The notes under the pieces: generated by a model
The model's input: the letters and a program-made list of their open reading frames with translations, nothing else
Database searches by the model: none
What the model was told of the DNA's origin: nothing
DNA from: an uncultured Lactobacillus sp.
GTDB taxonomy: Bacteria > Bacillota > Bacilli > Lactobacillales > Lactobacillaceae
Length of the DNA: 64,000 nucleotides
Direction of reading: 5' to 3'
Assembly (NCBI GenBank): GCA_946477855.1
Contig: CAMKZU010000003.1
Coordinates: 33,561 to 97,560 of the forward strand
Program-made: the position numbers and the translations under genes
Shown here: piece after piece, positions 8,614 through 17,753 of the stretch
Layout of the letters: each line of letters begins with the position of its first letter
Numbering within the stretch: position 1 is the first letter of the stretch

Positions 8614-9501
8614 ATGCTTGGCACAATTGCAACTGGAAAAATAATAGACCAAAACGAAGATTCTTTTTTTGTTCAAATTGACGGAATTACGTATGAACTG
8701 AAAAGAAAAGAAATTACACAGGAAGAAAAGCCACAGCTTGGAGATCAAATCAAGGGATTTTTATACGATGATAAGCAGCACAATCGTGAAATGACGCAAT
8801 TCTTACCTTTTGCTCAACAAGATCAATATGGCTGGAGTAAAGTCACTGAGGTAAAATATAACTTAGGTGTTTTCGTAGATATTGGCTTGCCCGATAAAGA
8901 CGTTGTAATTTCAATGGACGATTTACCCTACGACAAAGAACGCTGGCCTCAACCAGAAGATCAGCTTTTGGTTCACCTTGAAACAGATGAGAAAAATCGT
9001 ATTTGGGCAAAACTGGCAGATGAAAATATTTTTGAACAGTTAGCAGCTCATTTTCCTGACGATATGAAAAATAAAGATATTTTTGGAACCGTATATGCGT
9101 CTCGTGAAGTAGGGGCATTTGTAATCACCAAAGAATATTATTTAGGTTTTGTTCATCCATCACAAATGGCGCGTCCTTTACGTTTAGGCGAGCAATTCAA
9201 AGGCAGGGTTGTTGGTATTAGCCAATATGGTCGCTTAAATCTAAGTACTTTGCCACGAGCTTTCGAGGAAATTGACGATGATGCACAAATGATTTTAATG
9301 AGTTTGCGTAGGAAAAAAGATAAAACCTTACCTTTTTACGATAAATCTGACGCGCAGGATATTAAAAATTATTTTGGTATTTCTAAATCGGCTTTTAAAC
9401 GAGCTTTAGGCCATTTGCTAAAAGCTAAATATATAGTGGAGGATAAGGCTGCTGGCTCTATCTCCCTGTTAAAGGATCCAGAAAATGCCGAAAAAGATTG
9501 A
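8614..9501 (+). CDS. cvfB: CvfB-type S1 RNA-binding protein
   Basis: 295 aa. The protein has several S1-like OB segments (about 1-60, 70-130 and 145-210) and a C-terminal winged-helix-like part (about 225-290, with YFGISKSAFKRALGHLLKAK). This is the arrangement of CvfB (conserved virulence factor B, YitL), an RNA-binding protein affecting gene expression. TAGGAG precedes the ATG. The 3' end overlaps xerD by 17 bp, so the two are translationally coupled. Its role in lactobacilli is not established. Confidence 0.85.
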   Translation: MLGTIATGKIIDQNEDSFFVQIDGITYELKRKEITQEEKPQLGDQIKGFLYDDKQHNREMTQFLPFAQQDQYGWSKVTEVKYNLGVFVDIGLPDKDVVISMDDLPYDKERWPQPEDQLLVHLETDEKNRIWAKLADENIFEQLAAHFPDDMKNKDIFGTVYASREVGAFVITKEYYLGFVHPSQMARPLRLGEQFKGRVVGISQYGRLNLSTLPRAFEEIDDDAQMILMSLRRKKDKTLPFYDKSDAQDIKNYFGISKSAFKRALGHLLKAKYIVEDKAAGSISLLKDPENAEKD

Positions 9502-10393
9502 TTTATCAGAGCAAGTTGAAGATTATTTAAGATATAGTCAGGTTGAACGTGGCCTTAGTAATAATACGATAACAGCGTACAGGCAGGATTTAACTTCTTT
9601 CATTAGTTTTCTTCAACAGGAAAATTTTACTTCTTGGCCAACTCAAGCCCTTGACATTGATGCTTTTTTGGCAGAGCAGCGCGATCAAAATAAAGCTACG
9701 AGCTCTATTAGTCGTTTAATAACCAGCTTGCGTAAATTCTATCAGTGGCTGGCAAGACAAAATATTCAAAAGCTCAATCCAATGCTCGAAATAGATTCTC
9801 CTAAAAAGCGTCATACCTTACCCGTGGCCTTGACAATTAATGAAGTTAATAAATTACTCCAGCAGCCTGATACTAAAAAGAAGTTGGGCTTACGTGATAG
9901 AGCTTTACTTGAAACTCTGTATGCTACGGGAATAAGAGTGAGCGAATTAATTAATCTCAAATTTACCGATTTACATGGAGAATTGAAATTGGTCAAAATT
10001 TTTGGCAAAGGATCAAAAGAACGTTTAATTCCTATTAGCGCAGTAGCTTTGTCCTGGATTGACAGTTATAAGGAAAAGGTTCGTGATCCTTTAATATTAA
10101 AGATCGGCAGAAATAATGATTTTATTTTTCTGAACAGTCGCGGAGGTTCTCTAACCCGACAAGCAGTTTGGCAAATTATTAAGCATTACTGCAAGCTGGC
10201 TGGTATTCAAAAAAATGTTACTCCACATACTTTAAGACATACATTTGCAACACATTTACTGGAAAATGGGGCAGATTTACGTGTTGTTCAAGAAATTTTA
10301 GGGCATTCAGATATCAGTACGACACAAATTTATACCAATTTGTCGCAGAAACATATTCTACAAGTATACGAAAAAACGCATCCGCGGACATAA
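9485..10393 (+). CDS. xerD: Tyrosine recombinase XerD
   Basis: 302 aa, standard for XerC/XerD. An N-terminal SAM-like core-binding domain (about 5-90) is followed by the catalytic domain. The full catalytic set is visible: Arg151 (ATGIRVSEL), Lys175 (FGKGSKER), His248 and Arg251 (PHTLRHTFATH), His274 (LGHSD) and Tyr283 (QIYTN). With XerC it resolves chromosome dimers at dif. AGGATC precedes the ATG inside the end of cvfB. I assign XerD, not XerC, because of its position before ribT-scpAB and because the second copy at 29833 sits in the codV/xerC locus. Confidence 0.9.
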   Translation: MPKKIDLSEQVEDYLRYSQVERGLSNNTITAYRQDLTSFISFLQQENFTSWPTQALDIDAFLAEQRDQNKATSSISRLITSLRKFYQWLARQNIQKLNPMLEIDSPKKRHTLPVALTINEVNKLLQQPDTKKKLGLRDRALLETLYATGIRVSELINLKFTDLHGELKLVKIFGKGSKERLIPISAVALSWIDSYKEKVRDPLILKIGRNNDFIFLNSRGGSLTRQAVWQIIKHYCKLAGIQKNVTPHTLRHTFATHLLENGADLRVVQEILGHSDISTTQIYTNLSQKHILQVYEKTHPRT

Positions 10394-10402
10394 GGTGATT
10401 AA

Positions 10403-10765
10403 ATGCTAATTGAATGCAAAAATGATAAAGAAAAGGTAGCTATGGGATTACTATCTTATTTGCCTGATTTTAAAAATCTGGCTAATCTCAAAGATGAAAT
10501 TCAATTAAATAAAAATAGTACCGAATTTTGCTTGTATCTCTATCGTTCCAAAGCTCCCAATTTTATCGGTGTCATAGGTACACAGATAAGCAAACACTTT
10601 GTAATCATTCGTTACCTTTCTTTTGCTCCCGATTATCGTCAAGCTAAATACGAGGCCAGAGCAGTTCAAGAGTTGGCACAAAACAGTCCCAGCAAAGTTA
10701 TTACAGCTGTTCCTGAATATATCTATCTCATTAAGTATTTGAAAAAAGGTACTAAAAATGAGTGA
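10403..10765 (+). CDS. ribT: RibT-like protein of the GNAT acetyltransferase fold
   Basis: 120 aa. The sequence has alternating strand/helix segments and no signal or membrane helix. Length and position directly before scpA match Bacillus RibT, which has a GNAT-like fold, was once assigned to riboflavin biosynthesis, and is of uncertain function. No clear acetyl-CoA P-loop (R/Q-x-x-G-x-G/A) is visible; RYLSFAPDYRQAKYEARAVQ occupies the expected place. AGGTGAT precedes the ATG. The 3' end overlaps scpA by 8 bp. Assignment rests mainly on context. Confidence 0.65.
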   Translation: MLIECKNDKEKVAMGLLSYLPDFKNLANLKDEIQLNKNSTEFCLYLYRSKAPNFIGVIGTQISKHFVIIRYLSFAPDYRQAKYEARAVQELAQNSPSKVITAVPEYIYLIKYLKKGTKNE

Positions 10766-11495
10766 TAATCTTACTCTTGAGTTGCCTAACTTTGAAGGAC
10801 CCTTGGATTTGCTGTTACATTTAATAAAAGTGCAAAAAATTGATATTTATGATATTCCCATTGCTCAAATTACCAGCCAATATCTAGCTTATTTACATCA
10901 AATGCAAAAGCTCAATTTAAAAATTGCCGGAGAATATTTTGTCATGTCGGCGATGCTTTTGCGAATCAAATCTCAATCTCTACTTCCGCAAAATGATTTT
11001 ACTGAAAATGATGATGAACAGGAAGATCCCAGGGATGAGTTAGTGCAGCAGCTTATTACTTATTCAGTTTTCAAAAAAGTATCAGCATACTTTAAAAAGC
11101 GCAATGAAGAAGTGCCAATCACTGCCGCTAAAGAGGAGAGCGTACCAGAAAGTAAAAAAATTCAGCCATTGCCAAAAGGACAGATTACTTCAACAGAATT
11201 AGCTAATACTTTTGTTATTGTTTTACAAAGGATGAAAATTAGACAGCCTGATATTGTTTCAGTTGAAGTTAAAGAAACTTCTGTCAAAGAAATGAGTGAC
11301 TTTTTGCAAAAAGAATTGCTGAGGCATAAGCAGATAAGCTTTTTCACCTGTTGTCAAAAAATGCAGAATTTATCTGATGTTATTGGTCTGTTTTTGGCAC
11401 TGCTTGAACTTTGTAAAAATCAGGAAATTCGGGTAAAACAAAAGAGGATATTTGGCGACCTGAACTTGGAAAGAGTTGGTAGTAATGATAAGTAA
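10758..11495 (+). CDS. scpA: Segregation and condensation protein A (kleisin)
   Basis: 245 aa, usual for ScpA. It starts with the family's N-terminal pattern [15 protein letters not shown] and contains [16 protein letters not shown]. ScpA is the kleisin that bridges the SMC ATPase heads and recruits ScpB for chromosome condensation and segregation. The central region (about 80-145) is acidic and probably flexible; a C-terminal winged helix follows. It overlaps ribT and scpB, so ribT-scpA-scpB-rluB forms one translationally coupled operon. Confidence 0.95.
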   Translation: MSDNLTLELPNFEGPLDLLLHLIKVQKIDIYDIPIAQITSQYLAYLHQMQKLNLKIAGEYFVMSAMLLRIKSQSLLPQNDFTENDDEQEDPRDELVQQLITYSVFKKVSAYFKKRNEEVPITAAKEESVPESKKIQPLPKGQITSTELANTFVIVLQRMKIRQPDIVSVEVKETSVKEMSDFLQKELLRHKQISFFTCCQKMQNLSDVIGLFLALLELCKNQEIRVKQKRIFGDLNLERVGSNDK

Positions 11496-12093
11496 AATGG
11501 CGCAGTTAGAAGCGCTGTTATATGTTGCCGGTGATAATGGTATTGACAGCAGCAACTTATGCGAACTTTTGCAGATTGGTAAACCTGCATTGCGTGAACT
11601 AAGCAAAAATTTACGAGAAAAACTACAAAAAAATCCTGATTCCGGACTACAAATCCAACATCTCAATGATATTTACAAACTGACAACCAGGCCAGAGGCA
11701 AGTAAGATAATTGAAAACTTTTTTCAAAAAGATTTGACTAAAAGCTTAAGTCAATCAGCACTAGAAATTTTATCTATTATTGCTTATCGCCAGCCTATCA
11801 CTCGTGTAGAAATTGATGACATCAGAGGGGTTAATTCATCTGGAGCTTTACAAACGCTGATGTGGCGTGGACTGGTAAAAATTAATGGAAAAAAAGATGC
11901 TCCAGGTCACCCAAATTTGTACGTGACAAGTGAGTATTTTTTACAGTACTTCGGGTATCATAGTTTGGCTGATTTACCACTGATAGAAGATTTTGAAGAT
12001 GATAGCATTAATAGTGAAGGTGAAATAGATTTGTTTGCAGCTAAAGGTCAAGCTGATAAAAATATTGCAAAAACTCAAAAAGGAGCAAAATAA
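11485..12093 (+). CDS. scpB: Segregation and condensation protein B
   Basis: 202 aa from the ATG at 11485, 12 bp after GGAAAG. A TTG at 11476 is possible but less likely. The protein has two winged-helix domains, with the family motif [21 protein letters not shown] near residues 95-115 and [10 protein letters not shown] after it. ScpB dimers bind ScpA in the SMC-ScpAB condensin. An acidic tail ends the protein. It overlaps the scpA end by 11 bp and its stop codon shares one base with the rluB start (TAATG). Confidence 0.93.
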   Translation: MISKMAQLEALLYVAGDNGIDSSNLCELLQIGKPALRELSKNLREKLQKNPDSGLQIQHLNDIYKLTTRPEASKIIENFFQKDLTKSLSQSALEILSIIAYRQPITRVEIDDIRGVNSSGALQTLMWRGLVKINGKKDAPGHPNLYVTSEYFLQYFGYHSLADLPLIEDFEDDSINSEGEIDLFAAKGQADKNIAKTQKGAK

Positions 12094-12812
12094 TGGTTTT
12101 AGAACGGTTGCAAAAAGTAATAGCTGAGGCGGGCATTGCCTCACGGCGCAAGGCTGAAAAAATGATTTCTGAAGGTCGAGTCACTGTTGATGGCAATGTA
12201 GTAACCAAACTTGGTACTAAAGTGGATTCTTTTAGTAATATTACGGTTGATGGGGAACCCATTGAAAGAGAAAGTTTGCATACCTATCTCTTTTACAAGC
12301 CTCGCGGAGTGGTTTCAACTGCAAATGATGATAAGGGCAGAAAAACAGTTGTCGATTATTTTAAAGAGCTGCCTTATCGTCTCTATCCTATTGGCAGACT
12401 AGACTATGATACTTCTGGTTTGCTTCTAATGACTAATGATGGTGAACTGGCCAATTTATTGATGCATCCAAGAAATAACGTAGCCAAGGTTTATGTTGCC
12501 AAGATTTCTGGCATTCTCACCCCAGATGAAATCAGTCAGCTAAAGCATGGGGTTAAAATTGATCGTCATCGCTGTGCTCCCGCAAAAGTTAAGGTTATTA
12601 GAACGGATCGTAAAAAGAATAATCAAATAGTGCAATTGACAATTCATGAAGGCCAGTATCACCAGGTGAAGAGAATGTTCAAGGCTGTTCACCACCTGGT
12701 GGAGAAATTAGCACGTGAGAAATATGCTTTTCTTACTCTCGATTCTCTTATTTCAGGAACATACCGCGAATTGTCTCATGAAGAAGTTGACAGATTAAAA
12801 AACGTAGATTAG
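12093..12812 (+). CDS. rluB: Pseudouridine synthase RluB family
   Basis: 239 aa. An N-terminal S4 RNA-binding domain (about 2-60, with GIASRRKAEKMI) is followed by the RsuA/RluB catalytic domain, with the catalytic Asp in GRLDYDTSGLLLMTNDG near residue 104. Family members convert a uridine in helix 89 of 23S rRNA (RluB) or in 16S rRNA (RsuA) to pseudouridine. Position after scpAB supports RluB. AAGGAG precedes the ATG. The 3' end carries the TTGACA box of the downstream ribU promoter. Confidence 0.92.
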   Translation: MVLERLQKVIAEAGIASRRKAEKMISEGRVTVDGNVVTKLGTKVDSFSNITVDGEPIERESLHTYLFYKPRGVVSTANDDKGRKTVVDYFKELPYRLYPIGRLDYDTSGLLLMTNDGELANLLMHPRNNVAKVYVAKISGILTPDEISQLKHGVKIDRHRCAPAKVKVIRTDRKKNNQIVQLTIHEGQYHQVKRMFKAVHHLVEKLAREKYAFLTLDSLISGTYRELSHEEVDRLKNVD

Positions 12813-12815
12813 TAT
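12787..12815 (+). promoter_or_regulatory. Promoter of the ribU riboswitch leader
   Basis: A perfect TTGACA (12787-12792), 17 bp, then TAGTAT (12810-12815). The -35 lies within the last codons of rluB. Transcription would begin about 20 nt before the FMN aptamer. Confidence 0.6.
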
Positions 12816-12844
12816 AGTATGTGAAATTTGATAAATAAGTTTGT

Positions 12845-12953
12845 TGTCTTCATGGCAGGGTGAAAGTCCCGACCGGTGGTGCAAGTCCACGACCCACGCA
12901 AGTGGTGGAATCTATTGAGATACCGATAGTTAGAGTCTAGATGAAAGAAGACA
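12845..12953 (+). promoter_or_regulatory. FMN riboswitch (RFN element)
   Basis: The conserved RFN core is present: GGCAGGGTGAAAGTCCCGA then CCGGTGGT, and the later GTGGTGGAATC and GATACCGATAG segments. The closing P1 helix is TGTCTTC (12845-12851) with GAAGACA (12947-12953). It lies directly upstream of ribU, the riboflavin transporter, so FMN is expected to switch the gene off. Bases 12951-12956 (ACAGAC), at the 3' side of P1, are complementary to GTCTGT (12995-13000) in the terminator stem. They can form the competing antiterminator when FMN is absent. Confidence 0.95.
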
Positions 12954-12989
12954 GACTAAACTAAAAGCCAAGATCTTAAGCTTACTTTT

Positions 12990-13028
12990 ACTCGGTCTGT
13001 TGCTAGAAGCAACAGACCGAGTTTTTTT
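12990..13028 (+). terminator. FMN-controlled attenuator terminator before ribU
   Basis: A 14-bp stem (CTCGGTCTGTTGC with GCAACAGACCGAG plus an outer A-T pair), a 5-nt loop TAGAA and seven T. It ends right before the ribU ribosome binding site, so the riboswitch controls transcription and not SD access. Confidence 0.93.
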
Positions 13029-13041
13029 GGAGGTAAGAATT

Positions 13042-13725
13042 TTGCAAAAAAAAAGCAGAAATAATTTAGTTAATATTTTGGCTTATACTTTAATTGGTAC
13101 AATTGCCTATGTATTAATGCTTTTGGAGATACCATTGCCAATAACTAGTTTTTTAAAATTTGACTTCTCGGACGTCGTAATTACAATTGGTACATTTTTA
13201 TTCGGGCCCGGACCTGGTATCTTTATCGCTTTTGTAAGAATGCTGATTAATTTAATATATAAAGGCTTTGCTTTGCCTAGTTTAGTGGGTCAGTCTGCAG
13301 CTTTTCTGGCATCAATATCTTTTGCGTTGCCATTTTATTATTTAACAAAAAATATTAGCAAAGATGAAAAGAATTTTTCTAAAAAATATTTAAAACCAAT
13401 TTTAGGTATTGTTCTTGGAATTATAGCAATGGCCTTCGTGCTATCTGTACTAAATGCATTAGTTTTGACACCGTTTTATGCAGTAACTACTGTACCAAAC
13501 CTGCCAGCAATACATGGATATTCTGGTTTGCTTTCTTTTACTGAAAAAGTTTACTTGGGTAAGTTGTTGCATATTCCTTCAATGAGCGCATATATTTTTG
13601 GCATAATAGTTCCGTTTAATTTGTTAAAAGGAACTATTAACGGTGTTGTAGTTTATTTACTGTTTGAAACTGTTTTAAGAACATTCAAACCTTTTGTCAG
13701 AAAAAATTTCAATCTTAAAAACTAA
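13042..13725 (+). CDS. ribU: Riboflavin ECF transporter S component RibU
   Basis: 227 aa from the TTG at 13042, which follows GGAGGT with 7 bp spacing; any earlier start would lie inside the terminator hairpin. The protein has about six hydrophobic helices and the family motifs LEIPLP and LKFDFSDV near residues 25-45, then LFGPGPGIFIAFVRMLINLI. RibU binds riboflavin with high affinity in the membrane and works with the shared EcfA/A'/T module, which is encoded elsewhere. Expression is governed by the FMN riboswitch upstream. A terminator follows. Confidence 0.93.
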   Translation: MQKKSRNNLVNILAYTLIGTIAYVLMLLEIPLPITSFLKFDFSDVVITIGTFLFGPGPGIFIAFVRMLINLIYKGFALPSLVGQSAAFLASISFALPFYYLTKNISKDEKNFSKKYLKPILGIVLGIIAMAFVLSVLNALVLTPFYAVTTVPNLPAIHGYSGLLSFTEKVYLGKLLHIPSMSAYIFGIIVPFNLLKGTINGVVVYLLFETVLRTFKPFVRKNFNLKN

Positions 13726-13740
13726 ATTTTAAAATATTGT

Positions 13741-13770
13741 AAATCGGTCTAGTAAATGACCGATTTTTTT
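13741..13770 (+). terminator. Intrinsic terminator of ribU
   Basis: AAATCGGTC pairs with GACCGATTT around an 8-nt loop, followed by a T run. Confidence 0.88.
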
Positions 13771-13790
13771 GTCCACTTAAATGTTAAATA

Positions 13791-13799
13791 TGCTAAAAT
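13791..13799 (+). promoter_or_regulatory. Extended -10 promoter of the LysM gene
   Basis: TGCTAAAAT sits 30 bp before the LysM gene start. A TTGTCC lies 19 bp upstream of the hexamer, overlapping the ribU terminator T run. Confidence 0.5.
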
Positions 13800-13828
13800 T
13801 AAACAGGTTAGGTAAGGAGGTTTTTCAG

Positions 13829-14311
13829 ATGAATAATTACCCTAAGGGGCCATATCAGCATTATAAGCGTCCACAAAAGCCAAGAGTAGAAACTTATTCC
13901 TCTGTATCAAAAGGCTGGATTGCTTTGATAATACTGGTTATAGTTGTTCTTATTAGTCTTGTGCCTGTGGTTCATCACTTGGCAGCAAACAATAATTCAC
14001 ATGAAAAAGTAGTTGAAGTCCGTAAGACTACCAAAAAAGCACATACTAAGACAAAAGCTAAGGTTGCGCCTGTAAAGAACAAAAAAATCAAACCCAAGGC
14101 TAAGCCGAAGCCGAAGGCAAAATCCTCTAAAAAAACTCCAACTAAACCTAAAAAGAAACGCGTTACGATTAACCAATATGTCGTACAAGACGGAGATTCT
14201 TTGACTAGTATTGCCAGTCACTTTAATATTACAGTTGGTCATTTGGCAGAATTGAATCAACTCGATCCTAATAGTCAGGTGGATACAGGACAAACTTTAC
14301 GAATTAGATAA
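13829..14311 (+). CDS. Membrane-anchored LysM domain protein
   Basis: 160 aa from the ATG at 13829, preceded by AAGGAGG; earlier in-frame ATGs lack such a site. A cytoplasmic N-terminus rich in Pro and Lys (about 1-25) is followed by one transmembrane helix (about 28-50), a very Lys/Pro-rich linker (about 60-110), and a C-terminal LysM domain (about 113-160; YVVQDGDSLTSIASHFNI). LysM binds N-acetylglucosamine-containing glycans such as peptidoglycan, so the domain should face the cell wall. No catalytic domain is present. Position before cmk is typical in Firmicutes. Confidence 0.88.
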   Translation: MNNYPKGPYQHYKRPQKPRVETYSSVSKGWIALIILVIVVLISLVPVVHHLAANNNSHEKVVEVRKTTKKAHTKTKAKVAPVKNKKIKPKAKPKPKAKSSKKTPTKPKKKRVTINQYVVQDGDSLTSIASHFNITVGHLAELNQLDPNSQVDTGQTLRIR

Positions 14312-14324
14312 TTTAGAAAGGATT

Positions 14325-14344
14325 GGGACTTAGGTCCCTTTTTT
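14325..14344 (+). terminator. Short terminator-like hairpin between the LysM gene and cmk
   Basis: GGGAC / GTCCC with a 4-nt loop, followed by six T. It ends only 6 bp before the cmk ATG. It may terminate the LysM transcript or attenuate cmk. Confidence 0.6.
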
Positions 14345-14350
14345 ATTGGA

Positions 14351-15025
14351 ATGCAAATAGCAATTGATGGTCCAGCTTCAGCTGGAAAAAGTACTGTAGC
14401 AAAAATTATTGCCCATAAGCTCAATTTTACCTATATTGATACCGGCGCAATGTACCGCGCATCGACTTGGATTGCACGAGAAAATAACATTAATTATGGT
14501 GATGAACAGGGCATTTTAGCTGCAATTGACCACGAACAGATTGAATTTAAGTTTAAAAATGGTCAGCAGAAAATATATGCCGGTAATAAAGATATAACTC
14601 AAGAAATACGGACTCCTGATATTTCAGCTAATGTGTCTCAAGTTTCAGCATTAGCCGGAATCAGGAAAAAAATGGTTAGTCTGCAAAGACATATGGCCGG
14701 TGAAATGAATGTGGTGATGGATGGACGTGATATTGGTACTACTGTTCTACCTCACGCTGCAGTTAAAATTTTTTTGGTTGCTTCGGTTCATTCCCGTGCT
14801 GAAAGAAGAATGAAGGACTTTCAGGAAAGAGGAATTAAAACTAGTCAATCTCTTGCAGAAATTGAACATGATATCGCGGAAAGGGATTACAAAGACTCAC
14901 ACCGCCAACTTTCACCCTTAAAAAAAGCGGAGGATGCAATCGAAATTGATACTACTTCTATGACTATTGACCAAGTCGTCGAAGCAATTTTATCTGAAAT
15001 TAAAAAAAGTCAAAAAAAACTATAA
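14351..15025 (+). CDS. cmk: Cytidylate kinase
   Basis: 224 aa, the normal bacterial Cmk length. The protein begins MQIAIDGPASAGKSTVAK, whose P-loop is at residues 6-14, then DTGAMYRA near 34, and GRDIGTTVLPHA near 128. It phosphorylates CMP and dCMP to the diphosphates using ATP. There is no convincing ribosome binding site: the ATG follows a terminator-like hairpin and six T, with only GGA directly before it. The gene leads toward rpsA after 72 bp, a conserved cmk-rpsA order. Confidence 0.95.
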   Translation: MQIAIDGPASAGKSTVAKIIAHKLNFTYIDTGAMYRASTWIARENNINYGDEQGILAAIDHEQIEFKFKNGQQKIYAGNKDITQEIRTPDISANVSQVSALAGIRKKMVSLQRHMAGEMNVVMDGRDIGTTVLPHAAVKIFLVASVHSRAERRMKDFQERGIKTSQSLAEIEHDIAERDYKDSHRQLSPLKKAEDAIEIDTTSMTIDQVVEAILSEIKKSQKKL

Positions 15026-15097
15026 AAAAGAATATAAAACAGTAGAAAAATATCAAACTTTCATTTAGAATTAGAGTATGATATTGGGAGGTAAATA

Positions 15098-16303
15098 ATG
15101 TCAGAAAACAGTAATCAATTTTTAGATGCATTAAAGCAAATGCAAGGAGTTGAGGTCGGAGATATTGTAGATGTTGAAGTCTTAGACGTTGAAGAAGGTC
15201 AAATCGATGTTGGTGTTGAAAATGCCGGTATTGAAGGTGTAATTCCTCGTCGTGAATACACTTCAGATCGCAACGTTGACCTACGTGAAGCAGTTAAACC
15301 AGGCGATAAGCTCAAAGCTTTAGTTTTAAGAAAAGCCGGCGGAGACAAAGAGAATGGTGAATTCTTCTTCTCAGTTACCCGCTTGAAGGAAAGAGAAGCA
15401 TACGATGAACTGCAAAAAGATTTTGAAGCCGGAAAGACAATTGAAGGCACAGTTACTTCTTCAGTTCGTGGTGGTTTGTTAGTAGATGTAGGCACTAGAG
15501 GATTTTTGCCTGCGTCATTAATTTCTAACCGTTATGTTTCGGATCTTAAGCCATTTATCGGCAAAACCATGAAACTTAAAATTACTGAAATTGATCCAAG
15601 TAAGAACCGCTTAATCCTTTCTCACAAAGATTTAATTGAAGAAGAACGTGAAGAAGCTTTTGACAAGGTTGCATCACAGTTAGTTGTGGGTGATGTTGTT
15701 GAAGGCAAGGTTTCCCGTTTAACTAATTTTGGAGCTTTTGTTGATGTTGGCGGTGTTGATGGTTTAGTCCACATTTCCGAGATCTCATACAAACATGTTG
15801 ATAAGCCAAGCGATGTTTTAAAGGCTGGTCAAGATGTCAAAGTTAAAGTAATTGGTATTGATGATGATAGACATCGCATCTCCCTTTCAATTAAGCAAAC
15901 TGAACCTTCTCCTTTTGAACAAGCTACAGCTGACTTACACGAAGGCGATGTGTTTGAAGGCGAAGTTAAATCTTTAACTAACTTCGGTGCTTTTGTTGAA
16001 GTAGCTGATAATATTCAAGGTTTAGTTCACGTTTCTGAAATATCATATAAACACGTAGACAAGCCAAGTGATGTTTTAAAGGTTGGTCAAAAAGTTAAAG
16101 TCAAGGTCTTAAACATTGACCCTGGTGAGCATCGCATTTCACTTTCTATGAAGGCTGCTGAGCCCAAGAATTCTGAAAATGAAGGCAATCGTTCACACAG
16201 TTCATATAACCGCAATTCAGTAAATAAAAAATATATGAACAATGATGACAGCGGCTTTGCTTTAGGTGACATCATAGGTGACCAATTAAAAGATCGTCGT
16301 TAA
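15098..16303 (+). CDS. rpsA: 30S ribosomal protein S1 homologue (four S1 domains)
   Basis: 401 aa with four tandem S1 RNA-binding domains (about 15-90, 105-175, 190-260 and 275-345), followed by a Ser/Asn-rich tail. Domains three and four are nearly identical in the stretch ISYKHVDKPSDVLK. This is the short Firmicutes form, not the six-domain E. coli S1. It binds mRNA at the ribosome. GGGAGGT precedes the ATG. A terminator follows. The repeat between domains three and four is recent or conserved by gene conversion. Confidence 0.93.
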   Translation: MSENSNQFLDALKQMQGVEVGDIVDVEVLDVEEGQIDVGVENAGIEGVIPRREYTSDRNVDLREAVKPGDKLKALVLRKAGGDKENGEFFFSVTRLKEREAYDELQKDFEAGKTIEGTVTSSVRGGLLVDVGTRGFLPASLISNRYVSDLKPFIGKTMKLKITEIDPSKNRLILSHKDLIEEEREEAFDKVASQLVVGDVVEGKVSRLTNFGAFVDVGGVDGLVHISEISYKHVDKPSDVLKAGQDVKVKVIGIDDDRHRISLSIKQTEPSPFEQATADLHEGDVFEGEVKSLTNFGAFVEVADNIQGLVHVSEISYKHVDKPSDVLKVGQKVKVKVLNIDPGEHRISLSMKAAEPKNSENEGNRSHSSYNRNSVNKKYMNNDDSGFALGDIIGDQLKDRR

Positions 16304-16311
16304 TTTAATAA

Positions 16312-16339
16312 AAAAGCCGACTCTTAAGTCGGTTTTTTT
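16312..16339 (+). terminator. Intrinsic terminator of rpsA
   Basis: CCGACT / AGTCGG stem with flanking A and T runs directly after the rpsA stop codon. Confidence 0.85.
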
Positions 16340-16361
16340 ATTTGTAAAAGGAGGCTGAAAA

Positions 16362-17672
16362 ATGGTTTTACCCGTAGTTGCAATTGTAGGACAGCCTAAT
16401 GTTGGTAAATCAACGCTTTTCAACCGTATTATTAATCAACGTTTAGCAATAGTAGAAGATAAACCTGGAGTAACTAGAGACCGAAACTATGCTCCAGCTG
16501 AGTGGCTGGGACATAAATTTGATCTAATAGATACTGGTGGAATTACATGGGCAAATAGTAATATTGAAGAAGAAATCAGGGCGCAAGCGGAAATAGCAAT
16601 TGAAGAAGCTGACGTCATTGTGTTTTTAACTAATGTTACTAATCATGTTACTAATCTTGATGAACGGATAGCCCAAATGCTTTATCAAACTAAAAAGCCA
16701 GTGATTTTAGCAGTTAACAAAGCAGATAATCCTGAACAACGCATGGACATTTATGACTTTTACAGTTTAGGTTTTGGTGATCCAATACCAATCTCCAGTG
16801 TACATGGAACAGGTATTGGAGATTTACTTGATCAAATAGTCGCAAGTTTGCCTAAAGATATAAGCTTGAACGATAATGAGCAAATATCATTTAGTGTTAT
16901 TGGTAGGCCCAATGTAGGTAAATCTTCAATTGTTAATCGCTTAGTAGGCGAAAAACGGGTGATCGTTAATAACGAAGAAGGAACCACCCGAGATGCTGTT
17001 GACACACCCTTTAAAACTAAAGACGGCACAAAATTTAGAATTGTAGATACGGCAGGTATCAGACGGCGAGGAAAAGTTTACGAAAAAACTGAAAAATATT
17101 CCGTAATGAGAGCGATGGGGGCAATTGAACATTCTGATGTTGTCTGCTTGGTTCTTGATGCCAGTACAGGCATTAGGGAACAGGATAAACATGTTGCCGG
17201 CTATGCTCATGATGCTGGACGTGGCCTTATAATTTTAGTTAATAAATGGGACTTACCAAAGAAAACCAGTAATAGTGGCAAAGACTTTGAACAAACTATT
17301 CGAACTGAATTTCAGTATCTCGATTATGCTCCAATCTTGTTTGTCTCGGCTAAAACTGGTCAAAATATAGAAAAGATTCCCAAACTAGTACAAACAGTTT
17401 ATCGGAACCAACAACAAAGAATTAAGTCCAGTGTATTAAATGATCTATTATTAGAAGCAAGCAAATTGGTGCCTACACCAATGATTAAAGGCAAGAGATT
17501 GCGGGTTTATTACATGACCCAGGTATCTGTTAATCCACCAACATTTGTAGTTTTCGTAAATGATCCTGAATTAATGCATTTCTCTTATCAACGCTTTTTG
17601 ATCAATCAGTTACGTGAGAATTTTGACTTTACAGGAACACCAATTAAGATAATTGCACGAAAAAGAAAATAG
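16362..17672 (+). CDS. der: Ribosome biogenesis GTPase Der (EngA)
   Basis: 436 aa. Two tandem GTPase domains are followed by a KH-like domain. First P-loop GQPNVGKS (residues 10-17) with NKAD near 118; second GRPNVGKS (about 182-189) with DTAG and NKWD near 294. Der acts in maturation of the 50S subunit and is essential in bacteria studied. AAAGGAGG precedes the ATG. Conserved gene order rpsA-der-hup supports the call. No terminator is seen after it. Confidence 0.97.
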   Translation: MVLPVVAIVGQPNVGKSTLFNRIINQRLAIVEDKPGVTRDRNYAPAEWLGHKFDLIDTGGITWANSNIEEEIRAQAEIAIEEADVIVFLTNVTNHVTNLDERIAQMLYQTKKPVILAVNKADNPEQRMDIYDFYSLGFGDPIPISSVHGTGIGDLLDQIVASLPKDISLNDNEQISFSVIGRPNVGKSSIVNRLVGEKRVIVNNEEGTTRDAVDTPFKTKDGTKFRIVDTAGIRRRGKVYEKTEKYSVMRAMGAIEHSDVVCLVLDASTGIREQDKHVAGYAHDAGRGLIILVNKWDLPKKTSNSGKDFEQTIRTEFQYLDYAPILFVSAKTGQNIEKIPKLVQTVYRNQQQRIKSSVLNDLLLEASKLVPTPMIKGKRLRVYYMTQVSVNPPTFVVFVNDPELMHFSYQRFLINQLRENFDFTGTPIKIIARKRK

Positions 17673-17719
17673 TTTGTATCTACCAAATGCATAAAAATCA
17701 CATTTTTAGATTAAATTGC

Positions 17720-17748
17720 TTGTTGTATCAAGGGTTTTGTGCTATTTT
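17720..17748 (+). promoter_or_regulatory. Promoter of hup
   Basis: TTGTTG (17720-17725), 17 bp, then TATTTT (17743-17748) preceded by TGC, giving an extended -10. It predicts a 5' leader of about 100 nt before hup. Confidence 0.65.
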
Positions 17749-17753
17749 GAAAT

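Noticed and set aside
13000..13041. TTG at 13000 as the ribU start
   Set aside because: It lies within the terminator stem with no SD. The TTG at 13042 follows GGAGGT.
15450..16110. Direct repeats within rpsA as a recent duplication
   Set aside because: They are the normal tandem S1 domains of ribosomal protein S1, unusually similar in domains three and four but in frame and expected.
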